From: Typhlomys cinereus | Taxonomy: Eukaryota; Chordata; Mammalia; Rodentia; Platacanthomyidae | Length of the DNA stretch: 64,000 nucleotides | Assembly (NCBI GenBank): GCA_023101885.1 | Contig: JALPQD010000303.1 | Coordinates: 763,786-827,785, forward strand | Reading direction: 5' to 3' | In this document: positions 59,395-64,000 of the stretch, in pieces | How the letters are laid out: every line of letters starts with the position of its first letter | Position numbering within the stretch: the first letter of the stretch is position 1 | Position numbers and translations under genes: made by a program | The notes under the pieces: generated by a model | Database searches by the model: none | What the model saw: only the letters and a program-made list of their open reading frames with translations | Told to the model about the DNA's origin: nothing

Positions 59395-59448
59395 TTTTAT
59401 TTTTGAGACACTGCGTTGCTATGTAATTAGATTGGTCTTGAATTTTCT
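59395..59448 (-). mobile_element. B1 (7SL-derived) SINE, piece 1
   Basis: TTTTTGAGACACTGCGTTGCTATGTAATTAGATTGGTCTTGAA is the reversed start of a B1/Alu-type SINE. It continues at about 60005 after two nested insertions. Confidence 0.6.
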
Positions 59449-59499
59449 TTTTTCTTTTTTTTAATCTGCTCAAATTGTTTATTAAATCATGATTAGCTT
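59449..59499 (-). mobile_element. 51-bp polyadenylated retro-insert
   Basis: Minus-strand order: about 37 bases of unknown RNA with AATAAA followed by CAATTTGAGCAGATT and a poly(A)-rich end. It is flanked by perfect 17-base duplications TTGGTCTTGAATTTTCT (59432-59448 and 59500-59516). All hallmarks of an extremely 5'-truncated L1-mediated retrocopy are present. Confidence 0.7.
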
Positions 59500-59516
59500 T
59501 TGGTCTTGAATTTTCT

Positions 59517-60003
59517 ATATGTTTCTATATGTTGCTTATTTTTTTTATTATTATTTCCGCTCATACAAACTTAACAGGTATACCTCCACCTCCCCCAACC
59601 CTCCACCTCCCCCAACCCCTATTCTCCCCTCCCCTCCTCCTCCCTCCCCATCCCCCAGTGCCTCCCTCCCCCCATCCCTGGAGCATCCTTTAATGTGCAT
59701 GCCAAACTCTCCTCTGGTCCTCCTCTCCGGTGAGGTGCAAGGACCCAGCGGCATTCCCCAGAACCCTTTCCTGTGTTCCCCTTAAGCATAGGATCCTAGT
59801 GCCTTTAGTTCATGCTAGACTTTGTGGGGTCAATAATGTGTTAGACATTGCGCAGGTCATGCAAGTCCTATTATGACTGCTTTGGCCCTAACTTGTGTGG
59901 AGTATCTTGCAAATCATTACTCTTCCCATCCTTGTGTTCTTACAATCTTACCGCTCCCTCTTCCGCAAATTTCCCTGAGCTTCAGGATAGGGAGAGATTA
60001 GGC
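59517..60003 (-). mobile_element. LINE-1 3' end, minus strand
   Basis: TTATTTTTTTTATTATTATTTCC, then TCATACAAACTTAACAGGTA and a C-rich tract, then text shared with 19260-19560 (GAGCATCC, AATGCCAAA, GTGTGGARTATCTTGC). It inserted into the B1; the flanks TTGGTCTTGAATTTTCT and TTGGCCTTGAACTCTT may be the diverged target-site duplication. Confidence 0.75.
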
Positions 60004-60100
60004 TTGGCCTTGAACTCTTGATGATTTTTCCTTTCTCTGTCTCTATAGTACTAGAATTGGAAGAATAAGACACTATGTTCAACTTCAAAAAGTGGGTTTT
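60004..60100 (-). mobile_element. B1 (7SL-derived) SINE, piece 2
   Basis: GCCTTGAACTCTTGATGATTTTTCC...GTACTAGAATTGGAAG resumes the B1 sequence interrupted at 59448. Confidence 0.5.
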
Positions 60101-60215
60101 GGTGTATTATTTTTAAAATAATTGTTACCATAATTGCTTTAATTTATGGATGTAGAACCCATGGATATAAAGAGCTGGGCCTATGAAAAAAAGTAAAACA
60201 AGGGAAAGAAGTAGA

Positions 60216-60420
60216 CAGTCGTATAGAAAGGTGTTGCTTTATATAGGGAAGGTTCCTCTAGAAAGTGAATTTTCAAAGTAGTGCAGAAGGACATGGGAAA
60301 GCTAGCTGTGTATATGTGGAGGAAGAACATCTACAACCATAGGAGACAGTGAGAACAAAGGGCTTGTGGTGAGACTGGCCCTGGTTGCAAGGAGAAATAG
60401 GGAACAACATTCCTGATGTA
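60216..60420 (+). mobile_element. LINE-2 remnant, part 2
   Basis: GGAGGAAGAACATCTACAACCATAGGAGACAGTGAGAACAAAGGGCTTG has the L2 order seen downstream of part 1. Both parts are in the same orientation. Confidence 0.45.
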
Positions 60421-60944
60421 GCTGGCACCACGCCTAGCTGACTAGTTCCTCAACAGAGAACAGTTATTATTAGTGGCATTTTCCGTCTTTATAAATGTTC
60501 TTGTTTTGTTTCCTTTTTATTTCTTTATTTTAATGAGTGACAACCAGTTAAGGACAGCCCCCAGGCCTCCAGTTAGCAAGTCTCTCTGCTTTCAATCCCA
60601 GGCAAAGCTAACAAGAATATCTGACATGTAGTGGTAGTGCAATGGGGGGAAGAATATGTAATGAACAACCATTATTGAAAAATAATGACAACGACATTGC
60701 TTTACCTTCAACAACCTCACAAATTAGACACTCTGGAAATGTTCATCTGGAGTAGAAGACAATATCCGTTAAACAGCTGCATCTTGTTTAGGAATTGGCA
60801 CTTAATTAAATTACTCAGCTCTCATATAGACAGGGTAAGCCACAGCATGTACTCTTACCAAATTGCCCCAACCTTCTCTCTTTAGTATCCCTTGACATAC
60901 CTAGGCAATTTGGCCTCTGACAAATCTTGCTCTCTCAAGCTACC

Positions 60945-61160
60945 TCTTTTTCTTTTATTCAACTCCCTAATGTTCTTCCAAAGACTCAACCCAAATATCA
61001 GTATCTCCCCCCATGAAACCTTCTCCAGTCTTTCAGGAATAGGGAATCCTTTCCCATAAGATCTTGCAGTACTTCACATATTTCTTGACTAGAGCAGTCA
61101 TACCATTGCCTTGCAATTTTGTGAAAAATACTATTCTATAAGCTCCCTTGTTAGGAAACA
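60945..61160 (-). mobile_element. LINE-2 remnant, minus strand
   Basis: ATGAAACCTTCTCCAGTCTTTCAGG...TTCACATATTTCTTGACTAGAGCAG follows the reversed L2 3' order. Confidence 0.5.
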
Positions 61161-61389
61161 TTTATTTTTTTAATATCAGCTTTATGTATGATATCACTTA
61201 TCAAATCGCTTGGTAAGATGGGTAAATGGGTAAAGGCAAAGAAGGGAATAGATAAACAGATGGCTCCTGTACTGCAACCAAAATCTAAGCCACCATAATT
61301 TCTCATTAGGACAGATACTGTGGCCTCTCATAGGTCATCCAGTTTCCCCTCTTGCCCCCTAAGTTCCAGAGAACTTAGGAACTTTTTAA

Positions 61390-61715
61390 ATGTGAAATTG
61401 TATCATGTTACTTCTATTTAAACATTCTAGTAGCTTCCATATTTCCAACCATGACATCCAAGCCACTATGGGACACAACCTCTTTCTATCCTTCAAGTTT
61501 CATTGCTTCATTGTCCCACGTTCTAACTATTTAGGGTAGAGGCTGCCCAGCTCTCTCTGACCTCAAGATCTTTGACTTGCTTTTCCAGTTCTCTATCAGT
61601 TTCCTGATCTCCTCTTCAGTCTTCAGGGTTAGATCTAATGCTGCCTTTTCAAAAAGACCTTTTTTTGCCCTCTTATTTTAAATGCCCACTATCTTGGTCC
61701 TCTAAAACAAAAGTT
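61390..61715 (-). mobile_element. LINE-2 remnant, minus strand
   Basis: ATTCTAGTAGCTTCCATATTTCC...CTCTCTGACCTCAAGATCTTTG...GACCTTTTTTTGCCCTC fits the reversed L2 consensus as I remember it. Confidence 0.5.
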
Positions 61716-62878
61716 ATTGCTCCAGCCCACCAGGGCTTTGGCTACTGAGAATCACTGTAGTACTGGAGCATTAGCTCAGATACAGAAATGACACAGTCTC
61801 TCTCCTTGGGATTAACCAAGCCCCTCTTCCTGGGTCAGCTACAATCACTCCCCAAGGGAGCTCATTCCTCTCCATAAACAGAAGATCATGGCTTGTCTAG
61901 AAGTGCTACAAATAAACTATCAGAGCAACGTTTGACCATTTGTTTACTACGGCACTTAGAAGTGGAATGGCTTGTTTGGATTGGTTCATTTTTAATGCTA
62001 TTTCTTAGAGCAATGGGGAAGAGGAGGCAATGAATCTGGTCTATTCAAACAACCCTTGAATCTTCCCAGTCACAAAATAGAGGAATCATTGACTTCGAGA
62101 ACAGTAGACATCTACAATTTGAGTCATAGGTTCCTAGGTTTATGAGAATCTAGAATCTTCTAAGAAATTTAAATCTTATAATCAGGCCAATTTAATAAGT
62201 GATCTAGAAGGACAGAATTCCAGGAGCCTCACACTTTGTTGATTTCTGCACCCTACAAATGCCCTCCTCGGAGGAAGGAAAGCTGTTTCTTACCACCTTA
62301 CCTTCTACTTACTGCCACCAGCATCGCTTCCTCTTGTTTTGTATTTGTTCACTTTTCTTCATTGCCACCTTACATGAAATGTGGTTTTCTGCTATTGGTT
62401 TGCAGCCTGTCTCACACACACTTTAGATTAAGGTCAGAAGCTTTCATTATTTTTATTTAATATGAGAATAATACTTGGAGCATCACTAGCAGTTGTAATA
62501 GTTAAAACATTGTCCAGTCATTCACAAATATTTGTTGCAGATCACTTCATGTTGGTCCCTTGAGATGATCTTTTCTAAGGATGGGACAAAGGTATCATTT
62601 TAGAATCCAAATCAAATTGGTAGTAAATACCCAGACTGTTGAAAAAGACTCTCAGAAATCTGAGAATCCAAAATATTTGTGGAAAGGTGATTTATTAACA
62701 ATATGTGACATGGCATGTCTCTTAGGGCCTGTATCTAACATTGAAGACGACAGCTTTAGTAAGAGATGGGGTGCCCAGGCTGACCAGGATAAAAATACCT
62801 ACCTTCTGTCTATGCTTTTTGTGGAACAAAGGTCATTTATAAAGGACTAAAACATGGCCCTTTCCCAGATAAGGAATC
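61716..62878. other. unclassified sequence
   Basis: No gene or named repeat recognised. Frames at 62236-62460 and 62581-62850 are short and lack known domains. Confidence 0.35.
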
Positions 62879-63234
62879 TGTCATAGTTTGAATGTGTTCC
62901 CTACAGGCCCATATGTTTGGGAAGGTCATGGCACCTTTAGAAGGTGGAACCTTGCTGGAAGAAAGTAGTCACAGAGGGTGGGTTTTGAGGTGGATTAATC
63001 CCACTCTACTTCCACGAGAGGTCTGCTCTTGCAGCAGGCAGTCTTGTAGCTATGAGCCTCCCAGATCGTTGTGAACTAGGTAGGCCTCTTCCAGCTTCTG
63101 CCACCAGCCACGCCTTTTCCATCATGAAAGGCTATATCTCTCCTCTGAAACCATAAACTGAATAAATCTCCTTTCTCCCTTAAGTGGCTTGACTTTGGGT
63201 GCTGTCTCACAGCAACGATAACAGTAACTAGTAT
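62879..63234 (+). mobile_element. MLT1-type MaLR solo LTR
   Basis: TGTCATAGTTTGAATGTGTT start, AATAAATCTCC signal at about 63162, and perfect 6-base direct repeats GGAATC on both sides (62873-62878 and 63235-63240). Confidence 0.75.
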
Positions 63235-63240
63235 GGAATC

Positions 63241-64000
63241 TTTACAAGTATGCTTCAGGAGTCTCAAATGGGAATAGCACACATCCCAGAGCTGCAGTCC
63301 AGTGCCTTGTGACCTAAACTTTTGACTAGGACAAAACTTTCATCACCCAGGGATGCCCTTGCTTGTACGACTTTGATTCTCATGGCTCCTATTTTCATGA
63401 CAGAGATCGCACAGCTATAAATTATAAATTATGCACTGCTTGTGCCTAAAAAAATCCCTTCTATCACAGCGGTGGACATTCTGTCCATTACACCTTTCAG
63501 TCTCATTTTATTTTGTTGATCCAGTAGCCGGGGTTTTTCCTAGATACCTATGTATATCTTCCCTTCTCCCATTATCCTTCAAGTTCTCTCTCCTCCCGAG
63601 CCTTTGAGGGTCTAAAGGACTGTAGAAGTCCCTGAACCTCAACCCAAGCCTAGGATTTGTATTCTGAATCACTGCCTTAACTCACAAGCTAACTATTTTT
63701 AAAAATACAAAAAAAAAAAAAAGAGGAAGAAAGAAAAAAAATTGCTCCAATTTCTGTAGCAGCTGATTGAGAGAATAGAGACTTAAAAGGAACAAAGAGT
63801 TTCCTCAAACACACAGATCAAGGACTTGGCTTATGTCGTAACCAGTAACCGACCACTGTGCTTTGTAACAGAGCCTTCAGAGGCAGAGGCCTCAGCTCCT
63901 GCCACCGCCTTGGCAGGGGGATGGGGAGCTGGGGACACCCTCTCTGCTGCTCTGAAGTCAGCTGCTGCAACCACAGACCTTGAAATCTCCAAAGTTAGAT
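63241..64000. other. unclassified sequence to window end
   Basis: Mixed sequence with an A-rich run at about 63704-63740. The last 150 bases are more GC-rich (CTCCTGCCACCGCCTTGGC) and might approach a gene or regulatory region beyond the window, but nothing specific is seen. Confidence 0.3.

Overview
This window looks like intergenic DNA from a rodent nuclear genome, and it is almost entirely repeats. The evidence is LINE-1 fragments with ORF1/ORF2 similarity, ERVL-MaLR LTRs, B1 and B2-superfamily SINEs, and old MIR and LINE-2 remnants. The commonest young SINE has a tRNA-like head, a diagnostic GC-rich body and a CA-rich tail. From memory of rodent SINEs it fits best with the DIP (B2-superfamily) elements of jerboas and relatives (Dipodoidea), so a jerboa-like rodent is my best guess; this is an inference. 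I find no intact protein-coding gene, no tRNA or rRNA gene and no CRISPR array. All longer open frames are LINE/ERV remnants or chance frames. The best non-repeat coding candidate is one possible exon or pseudogene fragment on the minus strand near 50.1-50.4 kb. Layout: 1-1672 is a minus-strand MaLR element hit by a SINE and by a solo LTR. 2.7-4.3 kb is a deleted ERV1-like provirus with a tRNA-His-like primer site. 4.9-5.2 kb is a MaLR LTR. 5.9-13.2 kb is a pile of LINE-1 fragments with one CCAAT-rich solo LTR. 13.17-16.73 kb (segment 1 + segment 2) is one arm of an inverted duplication whose partner lies at 42.91-48.13 kb. 16.73-30.06 kb was once a tandem array of about 345-bp monomers. It is now split by a truncated L1, which itself carries a nested near-full-length L1, and by a complete MaLR element with two LTRs. 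30-35.5 kb is AT-rich with SINEs, a degenerate tandem repeat and a solo LTR. 35.6-38.15 kb is an internally deleted plus-strand L1, followed by an inverted copy of the array (38.15-39.64 kb) and an LTR-like stretch. 40.8-42.85 kb holds SINEs and a MaLR LTR that landed in a SINE's TG tail. 52.9-55.1 kb is a third MaLR copy. 55-64 kb is older DNA with MIR, L2, B1 and MLT1-type LTRs. The most unusual structure is the inverted duplication. In one copy two segments are joined in the opposite order from the other copy, across a 4-bp microhomology, as expected if the duplicate passed through a circular intermediate. The same pair shows a patch of near-identity of about 340 bp inside more diverged sequence, suggesting gene conversion. 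Other points of note are a 105-bp inverted repeat at the end of the array and a tiny polyadenylated retro-insert. Nothing here looks like a new multi-gene system.
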